64,000 bases of DNA, taken from NCBI GenBank assembly GCA_003130875.1, contig QEXY01000123.1:18972-82971 (forward strand), written 5' to 3'. Every line of letters starts with the position of its first letter. The stretch's first letter is position 1. Below, in pieces: positions 34,663 through 43,901 of the stretch. The notes below the pieces were generated by a model. It was not told the DNA's origin and made no database searches. It worked only from the letters and a program-made list of their open reading frames with translations. The translations under genes were made by a program, and so were the position numbers. Source of the stretch: Ardenticatenia bacterium. GTDB lineage: Bacteria; Chloroflexota; Anaerolineae; 4572-78; NAK82.

Positions 34663-35901
34663 TCACGGCACCGGGCCGAAGGGGCGTGGGCCGGTCAGGC
34701 CATAGTTCTTAGCGATGAGCGCCAGGTCAGCGATGGTCACTACACCATCGGCGTTGAAGTCCATCATCTCCAGCGCGGTGCTGGTGCCCACCGGTGCACC
34801 CAAACTGCCCGCAGCCACCGTCAGGTCGAAGATGTTGATTGCGTTGTCGCCCGTCACATCGCCGGCTAGCAAGGTCACCAGGCCCAGGTCGGTGCCAGGC
34901 AGCACGTTGGTGGCGCGTGCGCTCAGGTAGCCCGGCCGGCTGACTGTCACGGTTGGATAGGCAGCAGCAAAGGGGATGCTGACCACACCGGCCGAGTCGG
35001 CCACGTCCACGAACACGCCCGCCACCACTGACACGTCGGTGACAAAGCCGGGGGTGGGGAAGTTGTTGTTGGGATCGTCGTCACCGGGTACCTTACCACC
35101 TTCCAGAGCAACCTGGAACTGCAGGCCAGCAGTCGTGGGGCTGCCCACTATCAGGTTGGCCACCGGCGCCTGGTTGGCGACTAAAAGCGGTGTCGGCACC
35201 GGCTTGCAGTACACATTGGGCGCAGGTAAAGTATCCGGCAAGCAGGGCCAGATGGAGCTGCCGCTCTTGTTCGCCAAGCTCAGGATGGGGAAGGTGACGA
35301 TCGAGGTATCACCTGCCGCCACGGGCTGCACTTGCCAATAAATGCGGATCAGCGAACCGGTGCCACCCAGCGGCACTTTGGGGGTGGACCAGTTGTACAC
35401 CGTGATGTAAATATAGCTGCGCCAGCAGACACCGGTCGCGGTGCCACAACCGCCCGGCGCCGGAATGCCAGGTTCATTCACCGGATCGAGTGGGGCTGCA
35501 TAACCCCCGATCTTGGACTTGTCAATGGTGTAATCCACCCCTGGTGTCAACCCGTCGAACAGCGAACCGGGGCGGATATCTTTGATGCGGACCACGTCCT
35601 TATTGTAATCGATCGCAATCTGCACCGAAGCCAGATTGTCCACATCGGCCACTGTCAGCTCGGTAGCCGCGACACCACCGGAAGGTACTGTTTGGGCTAC
35701 TCCCACTGGACAGATCGGGCCGACCGCAGCGTTGCTATTGCTGTTGGGGTTAAGGCAGAAACCGGCGTGGACCGTCTGGGCGGCTTCGACCTGCCCCTCT
35801 CCTTCGGGTTGCTGGGCCGCCGCGGGCGTGATCATCATCGCGATCAGCATCAAAACGAGCCCTAGCGCTCCTATGCGTTTGCACCAAGTAGCTGCTCTCA
35901 T
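34663..35901 (-). CDS. Secreted cohesin-like protein with C-terminal dockerin
   Basis: 412 aa from ATG 35901, preceded by AAGGAGG. A signal peptide (IGALGLVLMLIAMMITPAAAQ) leads to a ~170-residue cohesin-like beta domain (ELTVADVDNLASVQIAIDYNKDVVRIKDIRPGSLF...). A second beta region follows, containing a CarboxypepD_reg-like end (PTVTVSRPGYLSARA). The last ~65 residues are a dockerin pair (GDVTGDNAINIFDLTVAAGSLG, MDFNADGVVTIADLALIAKNYG). The dockerins of this protein and of the neighbouring amidase share the lead-in LLAGD. Role in surface assembly is inferred. Confidence 0.83.
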   Translation of the reverse strand: MRAATWCKRIGALGLVLMLIAMMITPAAAQQPEGEGQVEAAQTVHAGFCLNPNSNSNAAVGPICPVGVAQTVPSGGVAATELTVADVDNLASVQIAIDYNKDVVRIKDIRPGSLFDGLTPGVDYTIDKSKIGGYAAPLDPVNEPGIPAPGGCGTATGVCWRSYIYITVYNWSTPKVPLGGTGSLIRIYWQVQPVAAGDTSIVTFPILSLANKSGSSIWPCLPDTLPAPNVYCKPVPTPLLVANQAPVANLIVGSPTTAGLQFQVALEGGKVPGDDDPNNNFPTPGFVTDVSVVAGVFVDVADSAGVVSIPFAAAYPTVTVSRPGYLSARATNVLPGTDLGLVTLLAGDVTGDNAINIFDLTVAAGSLGAPVGTSTALEMMDFNADGVVTIADLALIAKNYGLTGPRPFGPVP

Positions 35902-36004
35902 GTCCTTCCTCCTTAGATCAATCAAGAAACTTTCACTCCTCCTCAGCGAGTCGCCGGGAGTCCTGCTGTGCGTACCTGTTGGCGTCCTCATTGCCCAGTT
36001 TGTG

Positions 36005-36018
36005 CCGACCAAGGTCGG
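36005..36018. promoter_or_regulatory. Inverted repeat CCGACC-AA-GGTCGG in the cohesin-gene leader
   Basis: Six-base perfect arms with a two-base centre, just downstream of the -10 on the minus strand. It could be an operator or a 5' stabilising hairpin. Confidence 0.4.
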
Positions 36019-36035
36019 TCTCACTATCTACAGGG

Positions 36036-36064
36036 ATTGTAGCAAGATTACCCCGGCGTTACAA
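36036..36064 (-). promoter_or_regulatory. Sigma-70 type promoter of the cohesin/dockerin gene
   Basis: On the minus strand: TTGTAA (36064-36059), 17-base spacer, TACAAT (36041-36036), about 135 bases before the start. Confidence 0.65.
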
Positions 36065-36135
36065 CGGTAACAGCCCGCAAACGCGGTTAGGTGTTATCAC
36101 GGAACAGGGTGGGAGCTGTCGATCAAGGCGAACTT

Positions 36136-36163
36136 TTGTCTTCACGCCTTGGGCGGTTATAAT
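36136..36163 (+). promoter_or_regulatory. Sigma-70 type promoter of the ParB-like/UspA gene
   Basis: TTGTCT (36136-36141), 16-base spacer, TATAAT (36158-36163), 36 bases before the TTG start. Confidence 0.65.
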
Positions 36164-36198
36164 TTTAAAGCCTAAAAATCACAGGAGGTGAAAACTCT

Positions 36199-37950
36199 TT
36201 GGAGAATCCCATCACTTATCAGACATTTTCGGCGCAGGCGATGGAGGACTTTCATCGTGCCCGTCGCCGTGCTGTGCTTGAACGCATTCTGGCCACTCTG
36301 TCCGGTCGTTCGGCCGATTTACTATCCTATGAAGATGTGTTGAAGAAGCTGAAGGAGAAAGGGCGCGCTTCGCGCGGACTCAAGGACATCCCTCTGGATG
36401 CCATCGTGGGCAGCGTCGGGCGTTACCAGGATTTCACGCGTACCTTCCTGCCTCGTCGCGATGAGGATATCCATCGCTGGACACGTGTTCAGATGGCGAT
36501 GAACAGCATGACTGGCGTGCCACCCATCGAGGTTTACCAGATCGGCGATGCGTATTTCGTATTGGACGGCAACCATCGCGTCTCGGTGGCGCGCCAGATG
36601 GGTGCCACCCATATCCAGGCCTACGTAACTGAGATCAAAACCAAAGTGCCGCTCACGCCGGATGTGACACCAGATGAGCTGATCCTGAAAGCAGAATATG
36701 CCGAGTTCCTTGAAAAGACCAAACTGGACGAGCTGCGTCCGGGTTGCGACCTTACTGTAACCGTGCCGGGTCAGTATCGCGTGCTGCTAGAGCACATTGA
36801 TGTGCACCGTTACTTCATGGGGTTGGAACAACGGCGTGAAATCCCTTATCACGAGGCGGTCACGCACTGGTACGACACGGTCTACATGCCGGTGGTGGAG
36901 GAAATTCGCGAACATGGCATCCTGCGTGACTTTCCGGGCCGCACCGAAGCCGACCTCTACATATGGATTATGGAACATCGCGCCGCGTTGCAGGAGGAGA
37001 TGGGATGGAATGCCATCCCCTATGACGCTGCCGCGATGGATCTGGCGGAGCGGCGCAGTCCCACGGCGCGTCGATTAGTCAGCCGCATTGGGGGCAAATT
37101 GTTGGAAGCAGTCGTCCCAGATGAGCTGGCAGATGGGCCTGCGCCGGGACAGTGGCGCACGCAGCGTCAGGCCGATCAGTGGGAACGTCCGCTGTTCGGT
37201 CACGTGTTGGTGCCGGTCAGCGGTGAGGTAAACGGTTGGGTGGCGCTCGACCAGGCTGCCGTCGTCGCACGCCGCGAGGGATCTCGGCTGCTGGGGTTGC
37301 ATGCCGTGCCAACTACCGAGGAACGCGATGGAGAACGTGCGCGCCGGGTGCAAGAAGAGTTCAACCGTCGCTGCCATGAGGCGGGAGTCCAGGGCGAACT
37401 GGCCATAGCGGTCGGCAGCGTGTCGCAAGTGATCTGTGGACGTGCCCGTTGGTGTGACCTGGTCGTGGCCAACCTGGCGCATCCACCCACGCCCCAGCCC
37501 GTGGCACGACTGCGCTCGGGATTCCGCACGTTGATCCGTCGCTGCCCCATCCCTATCCTGGCGGTGCCCCACCATGCCACACCGCTCACGCGCGGATTGC
37601 TGGCCTATGATGGCAGTCCCAAGGGTCGTGAGGCGCTCTTCATGGCCACCTACCTGGCCAGCCGCTGGAATCTGGCGTTGACCGTGTTAACCGTGCTGGA
37701 GGATGAGCGCGCCACGCCTGAAACGCTTGAGGAGGCGCGACAATATCTGGACACCCACGGGGTTCATGCTGCCTATGAGACCCGCTCCGGCGATGTCGGT
37801 GAAGCCATCCTCGAAGTGGCTGAAGCACGCCAGAGTGAGGTGATCGTGATGGGAGGATACGGGTTCAGCCCTGTCCTGGAACTGATGTTGGGCAGCTCGG
37901 TCGACCGCGTGCTAAACGAGGCGCAGGTGCCCATCCTCCTCTGCCGTTAA
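36199..37950 (+). CDS. ParB-like domain fused to two universal stress protein domains
   Basis: 583 aa. The TTG start is supported by GGAGGTG about nine bases upstream. The N-terminus is helical; residues ~63-145 resemble the ParB/sulfiredoxin-type nuclease fold (LKDIPLDAIVGSVGRYQDFTRTF...PPIEVYQIGDAYFVLDGNHRVSVARQMGA). A ~200-residue middle region follows. Residues ~350-450 and ~465-583 are two UspA domains; the second ends with MGGYGFSPVLELMLGSSVDRVLNEAQVPILLCR, the ATP-binding G-(9)-G-S signature. The architecture suggests a nucleotide-responsive protein. Function is not known to me. Confidence 0.82.
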   Translation: MENPITYQTFSAQAMEDFHRARRRAVLERILATLSGRSADLLSYEDVLKKLKEKGRASRGLKDIPLDAIVGSVGRYQDFTRTFLPRRDEDIHRWTRVQMAMNSMTGVPPIEVYQIGDAYFVLDGNHRVSVARQMGATHIQAYVTEIKTKVPLTPDVTPDELILKAEYAEFLEKTKLDELRPGCDLTVTVPGQYRVLLEHIDVHRYFMGLEQRREIPYHEAVTHWYDTVYMPVVEEIREHGILRDFPGRTEADLYIWIMEHRAALQEEMGWNAIPYDAAAMDLAERRSPTARRLVSRIGGKLLEAVVPDELADGPAPGQWRTQRQADQWERPLFGHVLVPVSGEVNGWVALDQAAVVARREGSRLLGLHAVPTTEERDGERARRVQEEFNRRCHEAGVQGELAIAVGSVSQVICGRARWCDLVVANLAHPPTPQPVARLRSGFRTLIRRCPIPILAVPHHATPLTRGLLAYDGSPKGREALFMATYLASRWNLALTVLTVLEDERATPETLEEARQYLDTHGVHAAYETRSGDVGEAILEVAEARQSEVIVMGGYGFSPVLELMLGSSVDRVLNEAQVPILLCR

Positions 37951-38037
37951 GGTCGCGTTCTTGAGTGTGCCTGCGGCCTCCTGAGAGGGGCCGAGATGCT
38001 CCGTCGGCAAGACGCCGCTGGACGTTGTGGCATCGTG

Positions 38038-39564
38038 CTATGTCGTGCCCGCATAAGATGGGGCGCGTCCGTAAATCTCGGTCATGTCTGCCAGGCGACG
38101 GACGGGCTCTTCCCGGGTGAATGCATCAGGTGGGCAGCGCCATGCCCAGTTGCCGCTGTCGCGTCCAGGATAGTTCATGCGCGCATCCGAGTCGAGCCCC
38201 AGGATGTCCTGCATTGGGATGATGGCCATGTCGGCCACCGAGCTCAATGCCAGGCGGATAAAATCCCAGTGGAACTCCTTGCCATCGCTGCCCGTGTAGC
38301 GCAGGGCAAGTGCGCGCTCACCGGGCAGTGCGGAACGTTTGAACCATCCCAGCGTGGTGTCGTTGTCGTGGGTGCCGGTGTAGACGACACAATTGCGCGG
38401 ATAGCGGTAGGGTGGATCCATGTGCTCGAGGCGACCGCCGCCAAAGGCGAACTGTAACACTTTCATGCCGGGCAGCTCAAACTGTTCGCGTAACGCTACC
38501 ACCTCCGGGGTGATCACCCCCAGGTCCTCGGCGATGATAGGCAGGTGCGACACTTGGAGCGCTGAGCGAATGGCATAGAACAATTCGGCGCCAGGGCCTT
38601 TCACCCAACGACCTGGAATGGCCGTTTTCTCACCCGCTGGCACCTCCCAATAAGCCTCAAAGCCACGGAAGTGATCGAGGCGGACGCGGTCCACCATGGT
38701 CAGGGTGGCGCGCACTCGGGCGATCCACCAGGCGTAGCCCTGCTCCCGCAACACTTCCCAGCGATAGATGGGATTACCCCACAGCTGCCCGGTGGCGCTG
38801 AAATAGTCGGGCGGCACGCCAGCGACCACAGTGGGCATGCCCTGTTCATCCAGCTGAAAGAGCTCGGGATGCGTCCAGACATCGGCGCTGTCATGGGCGA
38901 CGAAGATGGGCAGATCGCCCACAATGAGAATGCCACGTCGGTTTGCCGCCTGCTTGAGCACCTGCCACTGACGGAAGAACATAAACTGGAGATATTTATG
39001 GAAAGCGCACTCCTCGCTGAGCTTGTACCGCCAGCTTTCCAGTGCCTCGGGGCGTCTGGTAATGAGCTCCGTTTCCCAGGCATACCAAGGGGCGCCACCA
39101 TGGGCGTCCTTTAGTGCCATAAAGAGAGCGAAATCCTCCAGCCAATCAGCATGCTCCTGACAGAAGTGCTCGAATTCGGTATGCAATGTCGCACTGCCCA
39201 TCGCGCTGAATCGGGCAAATGACTTGCGCAACACCTGCCTCTTGAAGGGTATAAGCGCCCCGTAGTCCACGCGTTCGTGTGGAAATGGGGGCATTCCTGT
39301 AAGATCAGCAGGGAAGAGCAGCCCCTCCTCCAGCAATCGATCACAACTGATGAGCAGGGGATTGCCGGCAAATGACGAAAGCACCTGGTATGGGGAGTCA
39401 CCATAGCCGGTTGGGCCCAACGGAAGCACTTGCCAGATGCTCTGCTTGCTTTGGTTTAGGAAGTCGAGGAATGTGTAAGCGCCTGGCCCCAGGTCACCGC
39501 ACCCGAAGCGGCCCGGCAGGGAAGTGGGATGGAGCAGCACACCACTGGCACGTTTGAACTCCAT
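38038..39564 (-). CDS. malQ: 4-alpha-glucanotransferase (amylomaltase, GH77)
   Basis: 508 aa, normal length. It transfers alpha-1,4-glucan segments in maltodextrin and glycogen metabolism. Motifs are the N-terminal RASGVLLHPTSLPGRFGCGDLGPGA, SFAGNPLLIS, VRLDHFRGFEAYWEVPAG (nucleophile Asp), IAEDLGVITPEV (acid/base Glu) and YTGTHDNDTTLGW. The start at 39564 (GAGGTG upstream) fits family N-termini. It overlaps the upstream membrane-protein gene by 71 bases in another frame. No other glycogen gene is adjacent. Confidence 0.96.
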   Translation of the reverse strand: MEFKRASGVLLHPTSLPGRFGCGDLGPGAYTFLDFLNQSKQSIWQVLPLGPTGYGDSPYQVLSSFAGNPLLISCDRLLEEGLLFPADLTGMPPFPHERVDYGALIPFKRQVLRKSFARFSAMGSATLHTEFEHFCQEHADWLEDFALFMALKDAHGGAPWYAWETELITRRPEALESWRYKLSEECAFHKYLQFMFFRQWQVLKQAANRRGILIVGDLPIFVAHDSADVWTHPELFQLDEQGMPTVVAGVPPDYFSATGQLWGNPIYRWEVLREQGYAWWIARVRATLTMVDRVRLDHFRGFEAYWEVPAGEKTAIPGRWVKGPGAELFYAIRSALQVSHLPIIAEDLGVITPEVVALREQFELPGMKVLQFAFGGGRLEHMDPPYRYPRNCVVYTGTHDNDTTLGWFKRSALPGERALALRYTGSDGKEFHWDFIRLALSSVADMAIIPMQDILGLDSDARMNYPGRDSGNWAWRCPPDAFTREEPVRRLADMTEIYGRAPSYAGTT

Positions 39565-41152
39565 TGTGCACCTCATAAATCTGTACTCCGTCTTGATCGT
39601 AGATCAACTGTACGTCAGGCAAATCGTCAGGCGAAGCGTTGCCCAGCGCACGCTCGGAAGGACCGTAAAAGATAAAACGCACCTGATGCTCCCTCAGCAA
39701 AGCCAGGCGTGCCTCTGCGCTCAGCGTGCCGTTGAAAAAGGCGCGCACCTGGTCGCGTCGCATATCAGAGTGCACGCTTTGCGGCCCGTGTCCGACGAAG
39801 GAGCGCACCAGAGCGCGCGTCGGTAACAAGTTGCCCGTGTCATAGGCCGCTAGCACCACGGCATCCGCTTCGGCATATGCGGCCAACCAGTCCATTGCCG
39901 TCAGCACCGCGCGCGTGTTGAAGACAAGTGGCGGTCGCTCCGTGACCAGGATGATGAAGCCGCCAAGCAGCAGCAGATTGGAAAAGGTGCTGATCGTCTT
40001 GAAACCCGACACCGCCCTTCTGCGCCACCCAGGTCGCATGCGATAGAACAGCACCACCAGCCCACAGACGGCCATCAGCGCAAGAGGCACCTGATAACCA
40101 TTCAGAAAACGACGCTGCAGGTTCGAAGGGATATAGAGGAGCACCGGGATCACCAGCACCCACAGCACTAAGAAGGGAAAATCCTGCTGACGAGACAATG
40201 GAGTACGCCGCAGCAGCCCCACCAGCGCCAGCGGACACAGCAGTCCGAACCCCAGCAGATAGAACAGCGGATGGGGCGACCGGACGAGGTTCTGCTCCTG
40301 CCAGCTGCGCAGTATGGGATCAGCATGAAAGACAAAAAGTGCGTGGACAAGAAAGGGCAATGAAGGGGAACTGGCAACGCCGAGGCGGAGCAGCGGCTTC
40401 CAAGCAAACGCGCGGGAACGCCACCCTTGCCAGGCCCAGTACAGCGTCAGCAGGCCGATCAGGATAGGGGGGCTGTAGGGGTGGATCAAGCTTAGAAGCA
40501 TTGCTGATAGCGCTACACTGAACCCGTCTCTCCCATTGGGATGGCGCAAGAACCGGAGCCCTGAGATGGCTAGCCACAAGATGGATGCCTGCGCCAACAC
40601 CAGATGGGGGAAGGTGAGCATCGTGAGGAAGGCGGATGCGTCCGGCACCCACAGGTCGGTGGGCATGGCGCCGGGCGCAAACGTTCCGCCGGCCAGTACC
40701 CACAGCCATCCCAAACCACCGCCGAACGCTACCAGAAACCAGCTGAGACGACGCACGGCATGCCATGGAGTGAAATGGGCTACGAAGCGGTAAAGGGCCA
40801 GGAGCAAGAGTGGGATCGCCGCCGCCCGTGCCAGGTGAAGCACGAGCACCATTGGTAAGTTGGACAGGTGGGCCAGCTTGCCCAACACGAGATAGATGAA
40901 GTTAGCGAAGAGGCCTGCGTGGGGTTCGGGTGTGTAAGGGTTATGGAACAGCCAACGCCCCGCTGCTCCCTGGTACATCGCCGCCAGATAATTGTTACCA
41001 TCCTCGATAGCTACGAAGAAACCGCTGAAAGCATGATCGGGCGTTTCCATCAGCCATCCGAGCCCATACGGAATGCTGGTCAGGATGATGAGCGCCGCAC
41101 TGCCAAGTGCCCACCATTTCCATTCGAGGCGACTGATGGTTTCCCTTGTCAC
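39494..41152 (-). CDS. Polytopic membrane protein, 552 aa (paralogue of 43902..45560)
   Basis: Start GTG 41152 overlaps the upstream YfhO stop by one base (TAGTG) and has GGGGAGAG upstream; the track start is 79 codons too early. About 11-12 membrane helices are visible. Conserved segments shared with the 43902 gene are YTPEPHAG (near 72), GLGWLWV, DLWVPDASAFLTMLTFPHLVLAQ and, after the last helix, a ~120-residue soluble tail with YDTGNLLPTRALVRSFVGHGPQS. The plan resembles glycosyltransferase family 39/ArnT-like membrane proteins, but no catalytic motif is certain. The 3' end runs 71 bases into malQ. Confidence 0.8.
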   Translation of the reverse strand: MTRETISRLEWKWWALGSAALIILTSIPYGLGWLMETPDHAFSGFFVAIEDGNNYLAAMYQGAAGRWLFHNPYTPEPHAGLFANFIYLVLGKLAHLSNLPMVLVLHLARAAAIPLLLLALYRFVAHFTPWHAVRRLSWFLVAFGGGLGWLWVLAGGTFAPGAMPTDLWVPDASAFLTMLTFPHLVLAQASILWLAISGLRFLRHPNGRDGFSVALSAMLLSLIHPYSPPILIGLLTLYWAWQGWRSRAFAWKPLLRLGVASSPSLPFLVHALFVFHADPILRSWQEQNLVRSPHPLFYLLGFGLLCPLALVGLLRRTPLSRQQDFPFLVLWVLVIPVLLYIPSNLQRRFLNGYQVPLALMAVCGLVVLFYRMRPGWRRRAVSGFKTISTFSNLLLLGGFIILVTERPPLVFNTRAVLTAMDWLAAYAEADAVVLAAYDTGNLLPTRALVRSFVGHGPQSVHSDMRRDQVRAFFNGTLSAEARLALLREHQVRFIFYGPSERALGNASPDDLPDVQLIYDQDGVQIYEVHNGVQTCQWCAAPSHFPAGPLRVR

Positions 41153-43443
41153 TATGGCATCTCTCCCCTCACAAGGCCCAGGTGGGAAACGAAGCGATAC
41201 GTTCCAACAAGCGCCATCAAGAGCAGCAGGCCAACAGCGGTGACGGTCGAAATCCCCACACCGATGCGAACGGTGAGCGGTTGGTATGCCAGGACGACGT
41301 GATGTTCCCCAGCCTCCAGCGACACGCCGCGCAACATGCCAGCGACAGGCAGCACCGCGGCCGGCACGTCGTCCACCCACGCCAGCCAACCAGGGTACCA
41401 GTTCTCGCTCAAGAGCAGCACGCTTGGCCCATCCACCATCACGTCCAGGGCGATTCGATCCGCTTGATACTCCCGGATGAGCACTTCATGGGGCATGGCG
41501 CGGCGTTGCTGCGAAGCCGCTGCATGGAATGTCTCCAGCTGCGACAGCCAGTCGGCGTGCACGTCAGCGGTCAAAAACGGCCTGACGACCTCTGCCGGCA
41601 ACGTCCAGGCACGTGGCAATGCACGACGGTTGCGATAGATATACGCGTTTCCTGGTTGCGCCAGCAACTCAAGATCGTTCATATGGAATGGAAAAGCAGA
41701 AACCAGGTAGGTCACGTTCAGCAGTCCCATTAGAGAGAGATTGGGATGCACATCCCGAAAAGCGCTTTCCAACGGGCGACCCGGCGGAAAGGGGGGGATG
41801 GTGACGCTGAAGCGGACGGCGGGCACGTCCGGGAAGTGGGCGTAGTTGCCGGCCAGCTCCATAAATCGGTCGTAACGCTCCAGATGTACTGGCTCGACCC
41901 CATCTGCAGTCTGGATGCCCCGCTGTGCAGCAACGTGGGGTGGGATGCTATAGCTGGGAGAGTAGCTGCGCCACAGGCCGGGTTGGTGGCTGAGATACTC
42001 CGCCGCTGCTGCACCGGGCGCAAACGCTTCCTGCGAAGGGATGAAGCGAATCAGCGTGTAGCTGAATGAGGTGAGATCGACCCATGTGAGGCACGCGAGA
42101 ATCCACCAGGCGAGCGGTGTACGGAAGCGCCCTCGGGCGCTCAGCCCGATTGTGAGCAACGTGACAAGGGGCAGGCATGTCAAGCCCAGTGTGGCGCGGT
42201 CGACGCGTCCGAGAACGGCGAGCCCGCCCCCAGAAAGGGTGGTGATCGCAGCGACCGCCGCGATAATACTACCGTGCCACGGGACACGCCCATGGACGAA
42301 GCGCTGGGCACCCAGAGCGGCCAGGATTGCCAGCGCCAGTGCGGCAACGATGAGAGCACGCGCTGGTGTGCGCACATACCCCATCCCCGGCACGAAGCGA
42401 TAGGCCAGCTCAAAGAAGGGTGTAGCACTGCCAAGGGCATAGAGCAGGGCCATCAGGAGAACCAAAGTTAAGAACCAAGTGCGCCGGTCATTGCGACGCA
42501 GACCCCAGCTGGCCAACACGAGGGGCACCAAGCCGAGATACGCCACCGCTTCATGTCCGGCATGGCCCTGAGGAAGGAAAAGGGCCACGCCCAGCTGAAG
42601 CGGTGTCAATGCATACTCGTTTGCCTCCTCCAGCGACAGAGCGCGGTTGCTGTACGTGCTGAGCTCGACCAGGGGCAGCAGCTGCGCAGCGCCCAATGCG
42701 AGCGTGCTGATTGGGATCACCGCCAGGGCGAGCAGCAGAGCCCATCGATCTCGCATCCGTAAGTGCCTGGAACCTATCACGTGCCATAATGCCCAAGCCG
42801 CGAGCAGGTAGCTTGTGTAAAGCACGATGAGCGAGTGGGTGCAGAGCTGAGCTGCCAGCGCCAGGGCAGCCCACAATGCCCAACGCAGGCGCTCCTTGAC
42901 GGATTCAGCAGCGATGAGCAAGCTGGTCGCCCCAAATGCCCATGGCATCCACGCCGTGGCGGCGATCAGGCTGGCATGCCCTCCTGCCACGTGCGCGATG
43001 AGTTTACCGCTCAACGCAAACGTCCAGCCGCCGATCAGGGCCGGCAGGGCGTCGACCTGAAAGACACGTCGCAGCAACCACCAGGTGCCCGACCCAGCCC
43101 AACACAAGTGGGTCAACAGGAAGAGATTAAATCCCACTGCAGAGGGCATCAGGAGCAGCAACCATGCGGGAGGATAGAAACGCATGGCAAGTTGATTGGC
43201 TGCCAGTGGCATGCCGCTCAAATTTGCGGGCGTCCACAAGGGCAATTCCCCTGTGGCGTGCCAGCTGGTGCTCATCAGATATACTTTTGGCCAATGGATG
43301 ACCGTGAGGTCGGAATGGGGGCTGTATGTGGGATAGAGCCACGCATCGGGTTGCGGCAACGCCGGCAGGAACAACGCGGAAATGCCGACCAGCAATGCAC
43401 TGCCGGCGGCCCATCCCTTCTCATACCGTGCCATACAGTTCAC
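41152..43443 (-). CDS. YfhO-family membrane protein
   Basis: 763 aa with about 12 membrane helices, then a large extracytoplasmic C-terminal domain and one last helix. Family features are LWTPANLSGMPLAANQLAMRFYPPAWL, FALSGKLIAHVAGGHASLIAATAWMPWAF and the C-terminal LLLSENWYPGWLAWVDDVPAAVLPVAGMLRGVSLEAGEHHVVLAYQP. YfhO proteins of Gram-positive bacteria help glycosylate lipoteichoic acid; the role here is inferred to be glycan related. The start is a GTG at 43443 or ATG at 43434; neither has a clear ribosome binding site. Confidence 0.87.
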   Translation of the reverse strand: MNCMARYEKGWAAGSALLVGISALFLPALPQPDAWLYPTYSPHSDLTVIHWPKVYLMSTSWHATGELPLWTPANLSGMPLAANQLAMRFYPPAWLLLLMPSAVGFNLFLLTHLCWAGSGTWWLLRRVFQVDALPALIGGWTFALSGKLIAHVAGGHASLIAATAWMPWAFGATSLLIAAESVKERLRWALWAALALAAQLCTHSLIVLYTSYLLAAWALWHVIGSRHLRMRDRWALLLALAVIPISTLALGAAQLLPLVELSTYSNRALSLEEANEYALTPLQLGVALFLPQGHAGHEAVAYLGLVPLVLASWGLRRNDRRTWFLTLVLLMALLYALGSATPFFELAYRFVPGMGYVRTPARALIVAALALAILAALGAQRFVHGRVPWHGSIIAAVAAITTLSGGGLAVLGRVDRATLGLTCLPLVTLLTIGLSARGRFRTPLAWWILACLTWVDLTSFSYTLIRFIPSQEAFAPGAAAAEYLSHQPGLWRSYSPSYSIPPHVAAQRGIQTADGVEPVHLERYDRFMELAGNYAHFPDVPAVRFSVTIPPFPPGRPLESAFRDVHPNLSLMGLLNVTYLVSAFPFHMNDLELLAQPGNAYIYRNRRALPRAWTLPAEVVRPFLTADVHADWLSQLETFHAAASQQRRAMPHEVLIREYQADRIALDVMVDGPSVLLLSENWYPGWLAWVDDVPAAVLPVAGMLRGVSLEAGEHHVVLAYQPLTVRIGVGISTVTAVGLLLLMALVGTYRFVSHLGLVRGEMP

Positions 43444-43461
43444 CGTTACTGGAGCAGACGG

Positions 43462-43839
43462 TTATGATCTCCCACTGCGCACCACGAAGAACAGGCCGGC
43501 GACGATCAGCAGGACGCCGGCGACGCGTTGCCAGCTGACCGCCTCATGAAACACGAAGCGCCCGATGAGCAATGAAAAGATGTAGGTCAGGCTCACCATC
43601 GGATACGCCATGCTGAAATCGAGTTTGGAGAGCACGTCCAGCCAGAGCACCGCGCTCACAGCGTAAAAGGCGAAGCCGAGGATCACCCACGGCGTGCGCA
43701 ACAAGTTGGCAAAGCTGCCGACAGGGTTGCCACCGAACAAGCTCACTCCACCGATCTCGTTCAGGCCCAGCTTGAGCAGAGTCTGCCCCCCTACCAACAG
43801 CAAGATGGCCGCCAGTGCGGTCAGAAGGACGAAAATCAT
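43462..43839 (-). CDS. Small four-helix DMT-superfamily transporter (EamA/ArnE-like)
   Basis: 125 aa from ATG 43839 (MIFVLLTALAAILLLVGGQTLLKLGL; GGAGG eleven bases upstream). An alternative ATG at 43875 adds twelve polar residues. There are four hydrophobic helices; the last two (MAYPMVSLTYIFSLLIGRFVFHEAVSWQRVAGVLLIVAGLFFVV) carry the EamA/EmrE consensus. Small DMT pairs of the ArnE/F type flip lipid-linked sugars, which would suit this membrane-glycan-like cluster. It probably works as a dimer. Confidence 0.8.
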   Translation of the reverse strand: MIFVLLTALAAILLLVGGQTLLKLGLNEIGGVSLFGGNPVGSFANLLRTPWVILGFAFYAVSAVLWLDVLSKLDFSMAYPMVSLTYIFSLLIGRFVFHEAVSWQRVAGVLLIVAGLFFVVRSGRS

Positions 43840-43901
43840 AGTTGGTTTGGCCTCCGACTTGAAGAATTTCTGCATCCCTTCATTTGCCTCTTGAACGGAT
43901 T

